From the NCBI GenBank assembly GCA_964035575.1, contig OZ037849.1, positions 992,001 to 1,056,000 on the forward strand: a DNA stretch of 64,000 nt, in the 5' to 3' direction. Position 1 is the first letter of the stretch; every line of letters starts with the position of its first letter. The notes beneath the pieces are model-generated. The model was not told the origin of the DNA. It did no database searches and saw nothing but the letters and a program-made list of their open reading frames with translations. Position numbers and translations under genes: made by a program. The stretch is from Rhynchopus sp. YZ270_cl-10. Lineage: Eukaryota; Euglenozoa; Diplonemea; Diplonemida; Diplonemidae. This document shows, piece by piece, positions 27,266-35,962 of this stretch.

Positions 27266-29035
27266 ATGCGGTGGCTCAATGGCGTGCTCTCCTTGGATGG
27301 GACGCTGAGCACCAAAAGGGAGGAGCTGCGCACGCAGTTCTTCATCTTTGCCTGTTTGGGCTTTTTGGGCGTGGTAGGAAACTTTCTGATTACAATTGAA
27401 AAACATCTAACCCAGCCAATCGCCTTTGGAGGAACAGTGCTGGCCCTGCTCGTGTACAGCACTGCGATCTGTGCAGTGCTGTGCAGGGTTCCGTTGACAA
27501 CAAGCATAGTGGTGGGCACGTTATACATGATTACATGTGGAATACTGATGTGGGATTTGAATGCACGTACAGTTTATGTTCAGCATTGGCCTCTCCTCGT
27601 GTTCATTGTCGACATGCTGCTTGTGATGCAGGTGCCCACACGTTACAGTTTAGGTCTCGTCTGTTTCGTCGTCATGTGGTTGGTGCTTCTGTCTCTTGAG
27701 GAGAGCTTCCGGTTTGGTCTGTTCGACCTGCCCGGGTTGGCGCCCCAGGAGGGTAAGTACGGACGGCTGTATTACTTTGAAGAGCAGTATGCCTGTGACA
27801 CACTACCCTGTCCAAAACCCTTCCCTCCTTCTACCTTAACGGGAGCACTAGCTGTGTTTGTGATAGACTTCATCGTGACACGTGGTTTCGCACGTGAGGT
27901 GCTGAAGGAGCAAGCATCAATGGAGCGGACGATCAACGCTGTGCAGGAGATTGCCTCGCTCCTGGCAGGATACGACGTGGAGAAGGTGGCGGAGCTGCTG
28001 GAGGAGCATGAACATGAGCTGCCTGAGGGGATGACGGTGGCACTGCGTGCGTTGGAGAAGAACCTGCGGTCGTACAAAGCGTACCTGCCACAGACGTGTC
28101 TGCTTGTGGATGAAGCAGCTGATGAAGACGGTGCAGAGGAGGAGCTGAGCGATGCAGCGTCAGTGTCGTCATGTTCAAGTGCAAGTGTGCATGAAGGAGT
28201 TGTCCGGAACGTTGCTTTGGGGCTCACGTCTGTGAAGGCGACTCTGCTGACGGTGAACATCAAAGATACGTTGCGTCTGGTGGAGCAGGACAGTGCACAC
28301 TTCTCCTCCTTCTTCACAACTCTTCTTCTGAAGACGTTGCAGGCAACAGAGTCACACCGTGGGATGGTGGACGTGTTTGTCGGTGACAGGGTGCACTGCT
28401 CGTTCAACACGTCAAGGCAGTGTGCAAACCACGCCACCTCAGCACTGCACACAGCAACGATGCTGTTCAGAGGTTTGAAGCCGTCGCAGGTGAACATCGG
28501 TGTTGCGACTGGGAAGGTGCTGCGTGGTGACATGGGGTGTGAAGTGATGCGCCGCTTCAGCATGGTGGGCACACTTGTGCGTGACGTGCATGGGATGGAA
28601 CATGCAGGACGTATCCTTGGCTGCGACGTGCTCTGCAACCGCCTCTGCTTCAGCGATGCTGAGTGCGAACACGAGATGCGCCTGATTCCGTGCAAGGTGG
28701 AAGTGTCTGCAACCTCTGACACACCTGAAGTGGTTGCCGAGCTTCTGCTTGACAGCGGGCGCTCCGCCAGCCCGACTGAAGAATGGATGTACCAGATCGG
28801 GAAGAACAGTGAGTGGGATCAGTACAACACAACAGTGCGGAAGTACCTGAAAGGCGATGTGTCTGCAGCAGCGGTTGAAGAGGCTGCACAGGGTTGTCCT
28901 TGTGAACGGAGCCCTTTGAACGTGCATCCCTCGACAGTCAAGGGTGGGCTTCTGAGTGTGGCCTTGGCACGACCACTGCGGGAGGGCACAGGGGACAACG
29001 GAGTAGAAGGCTTTGGGGTGGGGAAGGGAATCTGA
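27266..29035 (+). CDS. six-TM pseudo-adenylate cyclase, paralogue 4 (PC4)
   Basis: 589 aa. The segment after TM5 (PQEGKYGRLYYFEEQYACD) and the acidic insert are of the PC1 type, whereas the C-terminus (VEGFGVGKGI) is of the PC2 type, so the gene is a mosaic. The first loop (GVVGNFLITIEKHLTQP) and the stretch before EEWMYQ (DSGRSASPT) are its own. The catalytic substitutions in the pseudo-cyclase domain are the same as in PC1. Last member of the tandem array, followed by ZF2. Confidence 0.9.
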   Translation: MRWLNGVLSLDGTLSTKREELRTQFFIFACLGFLGVVGNFLITIEKHLTQPIAFGGTVLALLVYSTAICAVLCRVPLTTSIVVGTLYMITCGILMWDLNARTVYVQHWPLLVFIVDMLLVMQVPTRYSLGLVCFVVMWLVLLSLEESFRFGLFDLPGLAPQEGKYGRLYYFEEQYACDTLPCPKPFPPSTLTGALAVFVIDFIVTRGFAREVLKEQASMERTINAVQEIASLLAGYDVEKVAELLEEHEHELPEGMTVALRALEKNLRSYKAYLPQTCLLVDEAADEDGAEEELSDAASVSSCSSASVHEGVVRNVALGLTSVKATLLTVNIKDTLRLVEQDSAHFSSFFTTLLLKTLQATESHRGMVDVFVGDRVHCSFNTSRQCANHATSALHTATMLFRGLKPSQVNIGVATGKVLRGDMGCEVMRRFSMVGTLVRDVHGMEHAGRILGCDVLCNRLCFSDAECEHEMRLIPCKVEVSATSDTPEVVAELLLDSGRSASPTEEWMYQIGKNSEWDQYNTTVRKYLKGDVSAAAVEEAAQGCPCERSPLNVHPSTVKGGLLSVALARPLREGTGDNGVEGFGVGKGI

Positions 29036-29560
29036 GTGGCCAAGGCTGCGAGGGTTCCGCTTTATTGGGTGAAGCGCAATCTGAAATCACTGAAGCACTT
29101 GAGATGACATTCATTCAACACGCAGACTCGCCACCATTTGCCCGCTCCACGATTATGAGGCCCCTTTTTAGAATACACCGAGTAAGATTCGGTCTGTGTT
29201 GCTGTGGTGATCTATTTCCATAGACACCTTACAGTTGGTGCACAATGTGCATCGTAGCTGGGGTAGGGTGCATTTATACGGATTGATCTATGGCCTTTGT
29301 AGTCCGCTCCTTTGTTATCCCCTGACACTGTGCTTCTTCATCGGAGGTGGACGATGACGGTTGTGATCGAAGTGACGTACGGCTGGGGTTGCCTTAGAAA
29401 CCTTCTCTACGTTGGTTCACCTTGCAAACATCCCATTCTCCCTTCTGGCAAAACAACAAGACCTTTTCCCACCCACCCATTTTCCACCAAAGGTCATTTC
29501 GATATTATTTTGGAGTCAATACCCTGCCCTCACAACCCCACCAGATTCCTACACCCCCTC
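29036..29560. other. spacer between PC4 and ZF2
   Basis: No gene seen. A partial CTATTTCCATAGACACC relic lies near 29211, and the first part is similar to the PC1 3' flank (GGCTGCGANGGTTCCG...TTTATTG). Confidence 0.5.
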
Positions 29561-29564
29561 CCAT

Positions 29565-29667
29565 CCCCGTTTCTCCCTAAGCCCTCATCCCCTACATTTT
29601 CCCCGCTTTTTTTTTCTCTGTTTTTTTTCCCCTTCGCTTCGCCGTCTTCTCTCTTCTCTCGGTTCAG
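29565..29667 (+). promoter_or_regulatory. strong pyrimidine tract and AG upstream of ZF2
   Basis: About 100 bases dominated by C and T end in CTCTCGGTTCAG, only 16 bases before the ATG. This is the clearest candidate trans-splice acceptor in the window. Confidence 0.65.
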
Positions 29668-29682
29668 CTCATACTTATTAGA

Positions 29683-31347
29683 ATGATTGGAACCATCGCT
29701 CCGTCGACGCTGAGCACGGCCCCGATCATGAGGATGGGAATGGAGGGTGCCGAGCTGGGTCCAGTTGGGGCAGGTGTGTGCGCGGACGCTGATGTGTCTA
29801 CATACGATGCTTCCTCGGTGCTGGAGGTGTCGGGCACGTCCGGTATGTCTGGCATGTCAGGCACGACCAGCAGCAGCACCGATGTTGCACCACGTCGCAT
29901 CGGAGTGGCCAGCCGCGGGAAGAACGCGCCCTGCACACACAACTCATGGGACAACGTGCGTGTCATCAAGGGGCAGGTCACCCTGCGGTGCAGACTCTGC
30001 CAGCTGCAGTGGCGCACCCACGTCGATGCGGTGTGGCGCAAGCGGAAGTGTGGCTTCTTCAACACTGCGCAGGGGTGCTCCCTTGGAGAGGCCTGCCCGA
30101 AGATCCACATGCACGCAAAGAAGCAGTCCCTTGAGGAGCGTGTTGAGCGTCATGGTGACGGTGTGCTGTCTGCGGTGCAGCCTGCAGTGGAAAGGGTCGA
30201 GGAGGTGGATACGGAGGCTCACAACACGCGGGCATGCGACACGCCACCGTGCCCGCACAACGCATGGAACTCCGTGCGCGCAAAGAAGGGCACAGTGACC
30301 CTGCGGTGTGGTGTCTGCGTCGCCCTCTGGCGCTGCCGCCTTGCGCATGTGGACCGCTGCAGGGACTTCCCTGAATGTGCGTTGGGCGAAGCGTGCACCA
30401 AGGTGCATATGCACGTCGTCAAGGTGGCGGACCGTGTCCAGGGTGGTGGTGGTGGCGCTGCATGTGGTGCAGCTGGTGAAGAGCCCCAGATCCGCGCGTC
30501 CACCGCACCTGCCGCGGCGCCCCAGCACTCGATCGAAGTCTTCTCGTGTGGTCTCCCGCAAAACTGGCGCACCGTGCCCCTCGTGGAAGGCGTGCAGGCC
30601 TGGTACGACAGCACCGCATGCTACTCAAATGTGGCGTCCTGGGCAGGCGCGACCCTCGTGCAGGGCACAAGCATGCCCATCCCATCTGGGCCGCTTGTCC
30701 TGAAGCTCACCTCTGTGGACCCCTCCCTCTGCGCTATGGTGCATGCGGTGCACTCAGGCGCCTTCTCGACGTCGCTTGAGATGCACGGGTGGGTGCGTGT
30801 GCAGACAGCACCGATGCCACGCATCGGTGCGCAGGAGGCTGTCATGCACAGCTTTGCCGTCAAGCCGTCGCAGCTGCCCAATGGTATGTTCAGCCTGCCG
30901 TCTGCCGAGAACAATGTTATGTGCAGTGTGTTTGTCAGCTTTGGTGCGACTGTGGAGGCGCCGACTGCGACGGGGATGCAGTACCTGGAGCGCAGCGACA
31001 TCTACGGGAACTGCAGGGTTGCGAAGGCATCGAGCTACCGTTCGCAGACAAGCCACACGTCGGCAGTGGCATCTGCCGAGAGCGTGCACATGAGCATGTC
31101 AGCCTCGCAGACCCAGCTCTCGATCTCGGCCAGCGCAAGCGAATGCAGCACAGAGGACGACCACCACTCTGAGAGCGAGAAGACACCCACAGCCTCACGC
31201 GGCCGCTCCCACGCACGCGGGGGACGCCAGTCGCCACGTGGCAGCACACCCGATGCACACTCCTCAGACGACGACTGCGACAGCGATCACGACGCCTCTG
31301 CCCAGCGCTCTTCATCCTGCCCTCCAGCCCTCCGGTCCGTTGCCTAA
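29683..31347 (+). CDS. tandem zinc-ribbon/CCCH zinc-finger protein (ZF2)
   Basis: 554 aa. Module 1: C84, H86, C103, C106, then C123-x8-C132-x5-C138-x3-H142. Module 2: C190, H192, C209, C212, then C226-x5-C232-x5-C238-x3-H242. The N-terminal 70 residues are Ser/Gly/Met-rich and unique. The shared unknown domain (about 286-424) begins near IEVFSCGLPQNW and contains WYDSTACYSNVASWAGATLV. The tail is Ser/Asp/His-rich with an RG-type patch (ASRGRSHARGGRQSPRG) and ends RSSSCPPALR plus three residues. DNA for module 1 is almost identical to ZF1 and ZF3, and the shared domain and tail are almost identical to ZF3. Placed directly after the pseudo-cyclase array, as ZF1 follows AC1. RNA binding is inferred from the CCCH spacing. 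Confidence 0.9.
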   Translation: MIGTIAPSTLSTAPIMRMGMEGAELGPVGAGVCADADVSTYDASSVLEVSGTSGMSGMSGTTSSSTDVAPRRIGVASRGKNAPCTHNSWDNVRVIKGQVTLRCRLCQLQWRTHVDAVWRKRKCGFFNTAQGCSLGEACPKIHMHAKKQSLEERVERHGDGVLSAVQPAVERVEEVDTEAHNTRACDTPPCPHNAWNSVRAKKGTVTLRCGVCVALWRCRLAHVDRCRDFPECALGEACTKVHMHVVKVADRVQGGGGGAACGAAGEEPQIRASTAPAAAPQHSIEVFSCGLPQNWRTVPLVEGVQAWYDSTACYSNVASWAGATLVQGTSMPIPSGPLVLKLTSVDPSLCAMVHAVHSGAFSTSLEMHGWVRVQTAPMPRIGAQEAVMHSFAVKPSQLPNGMFSLPSAENNVMCSVFVSFGATVEAPTATGMQYLERSDIYGNCRVAKASSYRSQTSHTSAVASAESVHMSMSASQTQLSISASASECSTEDDHHSESEKTPTASRGRSHARGGRQSPRGSTPDAHSSDDDCDSDHDASAQRSSSCPPALRSVA

Positions 31348-31502
31348 ACAATTTAAAAGCAGAGAATAAAACAAGGGAGGGGGGTTTTTTTTAAAGGCGT
31401 TACAATCCACCTCTGCAAATTTTTTAGGGAGGAAAAACCCTGTCTGTGGGCTCGTTTTTTTTAGATCCTGCTTAAAATTAGGGGGAGAAAAAACGTGTAT
31501 TG

Positions 31503-32203
31503 CAGGGGAGGAGCTTGGGGGTTAAATCGGGTCAGATTGACCGATTTCCTTAGGCCCCATAGAAAAAAACGGGTCAGGGCAAAAAAAAAAAAAAAACTAT
31601 AGATTTTTGAGGGAAAAATCAAAAAAATAGGGTACTCTACTTGTCGCATGAGGAGGTCTGAGAAGGATGAGGAACTACTATGTGCCCCACGGCGACGAGC
31701 ACGAAGCTCACTGAAGCCAGAATGCCCTCAAACGCGCGCTCCACCCCGATCAAACCCGAACTCGACCTAGCCGTTGGTTACTGGCGCGAGCTGACGATCC
31801 AGATATTGGATCAACTCGCTGGGTGACACACCAAAGAGGGGCTCAGGCAGTGACAAGTCTTTCCGGGGATACGGAACGCCCTCCGACGTCTGCTCGAAGG
31901 GGACACCTGCCCAGAGAGAGTACCTGAACTGGCGAGTGCCTACGCACACATTCCACACCTCCATTGCGCAACCCTACCTTGATGACCTCATCGCCAGTGT
32001 CAAGGGCAACATGCATTCCGCGGGTGGTGCGACACTTGTGTATCATCAACGTGTACCATTTTGTGAAACGCGCCTTCTCATTCTGTATGTGTTTGTCTTC
32101 ACAAGAGCTTTTCCGCCGAAGGCGGAAAAGCTCGGGACCTGACCCGATTTAACAGAATTTGACCCGATTTTGCCCCAAACCCATATTCCAAGCTCCTGCC
32201 CTG
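31503..32203. mobile_element. non-autonomous hAT-like DNA transposon (701 bp)
   Basis: Ends CAGGGGAGGAGCTTGG and, inverted, CAGGGCAGGAGCTTGG; exact 8-bp target duplication GTGTATTG at 31495-31502 and 32204-32211. The ends resemble those of the 642-bp element (CAGGG-AG-AGCTTG), so the two are related. AAATCGGGTCA motifs lie inverted near both ends. The middle (31650-32100) is G+C-rich and partly open on the minus strand, with unrecognised protein-like stretches; it may be captured cargo. No transposase. Confidence 0.87.
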
Positions 32204-33286
32204 GTGTATTGCACAAAAAACGAAAAAAAAAAAATCGTGAAAAGGGGATGTGCTTTTTTTAGGACAAATGACATCCTTTTTCTTTACAAAGTGTGATTAC
32301 TTTTAACTGTCCTCCGTGATGTCGTAGTGTTACACTACATATGGTATACCGTCACATACCACACATGTCCCACCCATCGTATTTCTACACATTCCCACCA
32401 ATGCCTGCAGAGAATTAGGTAATTTCAGCCACCACTACCCTCTACATGAGTGGTTTGTGCCTCGCCCTCAAGGCAGTTTTTTTTGCACAGATCTCAAAAA
32501 AAAAAGAAGAAAAAGAAAAAAAGAAAACGCGTGGAGCTCACACGAGAAAAAAGCGAGGTGTCTACACGTTATCAATTATTCAAATTATTCAAAAAAAAAA
32601 AACAAAAACAAAAATAAAAACAAAAACAAAAAAAAACCCATTTGGTTTAGTGCAGCTCATCCTTGGGGTGTCTACACTAATACAACCAAGTTTTCAAAAA
32701 AAAAAAAAAAAAAATCCCCAACCCCTTCACTTTTGAGTAGGCGCTTTCCCTATCTTCCCTTTGTGGAAAGCACTTATATACACATTTCAATTCTTCTTTT
32801 GTGTGTGTTTTTCTTTTATCTTTTTTTTTTGTATCTTCTTTGCTCATTTTCCACCTTATCTTTCATGTTTATCTTGAACGGTGAGGCGTTTGCACTTTTA
32901 ACTTCTCTTTATTTTCTTTTTTTTTATCTTTTTTGAGAAGAATTTTGGTAATATTTTTGTGCTTCAAAATGTGCAAAAAGAGGAGCGTATTATATTTCTT
33001 TTTTTTTTTTTTTTTTGAGTTTTTATTTTAAAAGGTGGCCAAAAAAGCAAAAGAGGCTCACCATTTTTTTTTTTTGTACAAAGTATGCAATACGTCTGGA
33101 AAGTGAAATACATATGTTCTGCAGATGTCCCTGAGTTTCACCAAAAGGGGTTTTTATATCACTCAAAAAATACCTGTTAATTTTTTTTTACCTGAAGTAC
33201 TGTCGCGAATTGGATGCGATCAACATAACAACAAGATAACGAATATAATACAGAGGGCATAATGGTATTTCACTTTTTTTTTTTTT
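32204..33286. other. intergenic DNA, no gene recognised
   Basis: Homopolymer-rich. Holds an R1 copy (32648-32714) and the 3' half of an R3 copy (32873-32916, TGAACGGTGAGGCGTTTGCA then CTTTTAACTTCTCTTT). Confidence 0.5.
32648..32714 (+). repeat. dispersed repeat R1
   Basis: Full copy with a pure A-tail of 18 bases. Confidence 0.85.
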
Positions 33287-33396
33287 ACGTGCATTACTTT
33301 GTGAGCGGAAAGTGTCACGTCGTTCACTCACCCCGTGTGGGGGTTTTACTCATGAAAACAACTACAAACAGGGGGGTGAGGAAACGACAACACTTT
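33287..33396 (+). mobile_element. MITE-like M1, copy 3
   Basis: Both ends are present (TTTGTGAGCGGAAAGTGTC; GGGGTGAGGAAACGACAAC) but about 45 interior bases are missing relative to copy 2. Confidence 0.7.
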
Positions 33397-33660
33397 CTGT
33401 ATTTGTCAAAACTAAAACATAGTGAAGACATTGTCTGACTGGCAGCTATACTAAGCTAACAGATTATCGAAGCAAAAAAAAAAAAATAAAAATAAAAAAT
33501 GCAAATTAAAAACGGGAGTATTTTTTTTTTCTCATCACGTTGCCGCCCTCCCAGCAGCGATAGTTTTTATGGAAAATCACTGTTTTTTTTTTAAAATGAT
33601 TGGTACCTTTGCTTACAACCTCCCTCGTGGTAACCGTATGCATACCAATGAAGACTTAGT

Positions 33661-33736
33661 GCTCTCTGGGGGGTTCGATAACCCACCTGCGTCCGATGAA
33701 TGGTGAGGCATTTTGTGCGTTCAACTTCACTCTTTT
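33661..33736 (+). repeat. dispersed repeat R3
   Basis: CTCTGGGGGGTTCGATAACC then CACCTGCGTCCGATGAATGG and GAGGCATTTTGTGCGTTCAA. The B box is intact; about 20 bases after it are deleted relative to the reference. Confidence 0.7.
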
Positions 33737-34335
33737 ATTCTTTTTTCTGGTGTTTTCCAAAAAGAAACGTCCTTTTTTAGGTGTGTGCTCTAGATGCATA
33801 TTCATTCCTTCAAGTTTTATTCTGACACACATCATCCCCATAGCAAACCAGTCTCTTCGTAGTAAGAGATTAGTCAGCTTCCACTCCCTTTCAGCGTGTT
33901 CCCGCACGATAATTTTTCAAAAGAAAAAATAGTTCCCCCTTTTTGGTGATTAGTCTAAGCAAAACTTAGCAACTTTGTATTTTTTGTTTTTGTATTTTTT
34001 TTATTGTGTCAACGCACAAAATTGCAGTACAACCTCCAATTTTTGAAAACAATTTGTGGAAAAAAAAGAAAAAAAAGAGAGATAAAAAAAGCAATAAAGT
34101 TGCAGAAATACGCGAAGTCAAATGAACCCCTCCCCATTTCTCTTTTTCTCTCCCTTCCACCGTTTCCCTCAATATTCATTCGCTAGAACTCAACTTGACT
34201 TTTCTTGTCTTTTTCTATTTGAATTTTTGCGTGCTTTCTCGTCTTTTTGATTTGAAAGTACACGAATTTTTTTTTTGCACAAACAACTCCTGCTTTATCT
34301 CATTTATTACCCTCACCAGGAGAAGAAAAAAAAAA

Positions 34336-34390
34336 TAGTGGAGTTCATCCTCGGGTGTCTACACTAATACAACCAAATTTTCAAAAAAAA
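34336..34390 (+). repeat. dispersed repeat R1
   Basis: Full copy; one G missing in the GGGG block. Confidence 0.85.
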
Positions 34391-34450
34391 ACAAGAGCAC
34401 AAAGCAAAACCTATCAAAAACTTCATAAATCCCTTGAGTTTTTTTTTCCC

Positions 34451-34620
34451 AAAGGTGCCTAAGCAGAGAGGCTTAGGTTCATCTTATTTTCCCTCGCTCC
34501 CCCTTTTTTTTTGTCAAGCGTTTACAGAGGCGTTTGCACTTACAGCCTTCAGATTTTTTTTTTTTTTTTGGGTACACTGTCACGAGAGAGGGCTTTGTAT
34601 TTCATTTTGTCAACTTTTTT
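34451..34620 (+). repeat. cluster of R2, R3 fragment and R4
   Basis: R2 at 34451-34490 (AGAGAGGCTTAGGTTCATCT), a short R3 piece at 34521-34548 (GAGGCGTTTGCACTT), and R4 at 34570-34620 (GGTACACTGTCACGAGAGAG then GGCTTTGTATTTCA). R2 and R4 share the ACGAGAGG core, so they may be one superfamily. Confidence 0.65.
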
Positions 34621-34842
34621 ATTTTTGTCATTTCCGCCCTTCAGTTTCAAATCAATATCATAAAAAAACTGCACAAATTTAGATGAGATAAATCAAAATT
34701 CCCATGAGACGGTTCATCAATTCTATTGTTTTTTTTTTTTTTTTTTTGAAAGAGGTACTTTCATCTCCCAAAAATTTTCTTTTTTAAGGTTACTCATCTC
34801 ATCGTAGCGGGGGAACAACCAGCCTGTGTGCCACTTGCCGGA

Positions 34843-34912
34843 CAGTGGAGATTGCACAACTGTGGCAACACAACCGAGGCAACTACACTACTCCAACAAT
34901 TTATCAACAAAA
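34843..34912 (+). repeat. dispersed repeat R1, subfamily b
   Basis: AGTGGAGATTGCACAACTGT, GGCAACACAACCGAGGCAA, CTACACTACTCCAACAATTT, ATC and poly-A. It has the same frame as R1 (AGTGGAG start, CTACACTA, CAAC, TTTTC/TTATC, A-tail) but a different middle. Copies near 41.9, 45.6, 59.7 and 63.7 kb are very close to it. Confidence 0.85.
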
Positions 34913-35953
34913 ATTTTTTTTTTTAAAAAACCCCCCGACCCAATATGTAGACTCCTTCCCTTGCCACAAGGGGGACACAGAGAGGAATGTCACTGATGGC
35001 GGAAGCCACCCGAGATTATGCCCTCTTGTTGGACCCTTGCTATTTGTATTTTTATTCTTATTTTTTATTTTATTTTGCAGAGTGCACGCGATACATCTTT
35101 TCAATTTTTTCTTTTCTTTTGTTATTTTTCTTTTGAAGGCACATTCGCCTTTCTTTTCATCATGCACAGCATTTTTTTAAAACTTGCAAAGCGCACACAC
35201 GTTTCTTTTCTTCAAAGGGGAAACTATTCCCCCCAACAGGCCAAGTTGCTGTGCATCCAAATTTGCGTCGTTGTTTTTTTGTCCTTTTGTTTTTTTTCTT
35301 CTTTTTTTTGTTTCCTCCTCCCGTATTGTGTAGTGTAACAGTACCCTTTTCCCCATTTCTTGTGTGCTGTTTTTTTTTGAGGATATTTACGGGAGGGGGG
35401 TTTGGTAGATTGGAAAAGCTTCTCTCTTCTGTTGTACAGGATGTTGATTAATGATCAAGCAAAATTAAACAGAGCACAAAGCACTTTCAAAACATACAAA
35501 AAACATTTTCAAACTACCCCGCAGGGTACGTTCCGCGCGGGGTACCCCCGCTACGAATGTACCCCCTGAGGGTTTGTATGGGCCACCGTGTAAGTTTTCA
35601 AAAAAAATATTCATTTATGTTTCTCTCTTCGCAGAGGTGTTTGTATTCTTATTTTTTGTCGCCCCAACAGTTTTTTTTTGGTTTTTGCAGGGTGTCAACA
35701 CTGATACCATATTCATTTTTATTTCAAGATGACCGAAGTACGAGAGGACTAGGCTCATCTGAAAAACTATTTTTTTCCTGAGATGAGTGCGTGTATTTTG
35801 TAAAAGGGAGACCCATGTTTTTTCCCGTTTGCTTCAACTCCTGCATCATTAAATTTTTTTTTTCCCCCCGTTTTTTTTTGGTTTCTTGATGTATCGTTCG
35901 TGAACAAATCCATATGTGCTTTCACTTCTTTGAATGGTCATCATATGAAATAG
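34913..35953. other. intergenic DNA, no gene recognised
   Basis: T-rich. A small G+C-rich hairpin-prone patch (35515-35580, repeated GGGGTACCCCC-like units) and a diverged R2 copy (35727-35770). No coding support. Confidence 0.5.
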
Positions 35954-35962
35954 ATATTGTTT

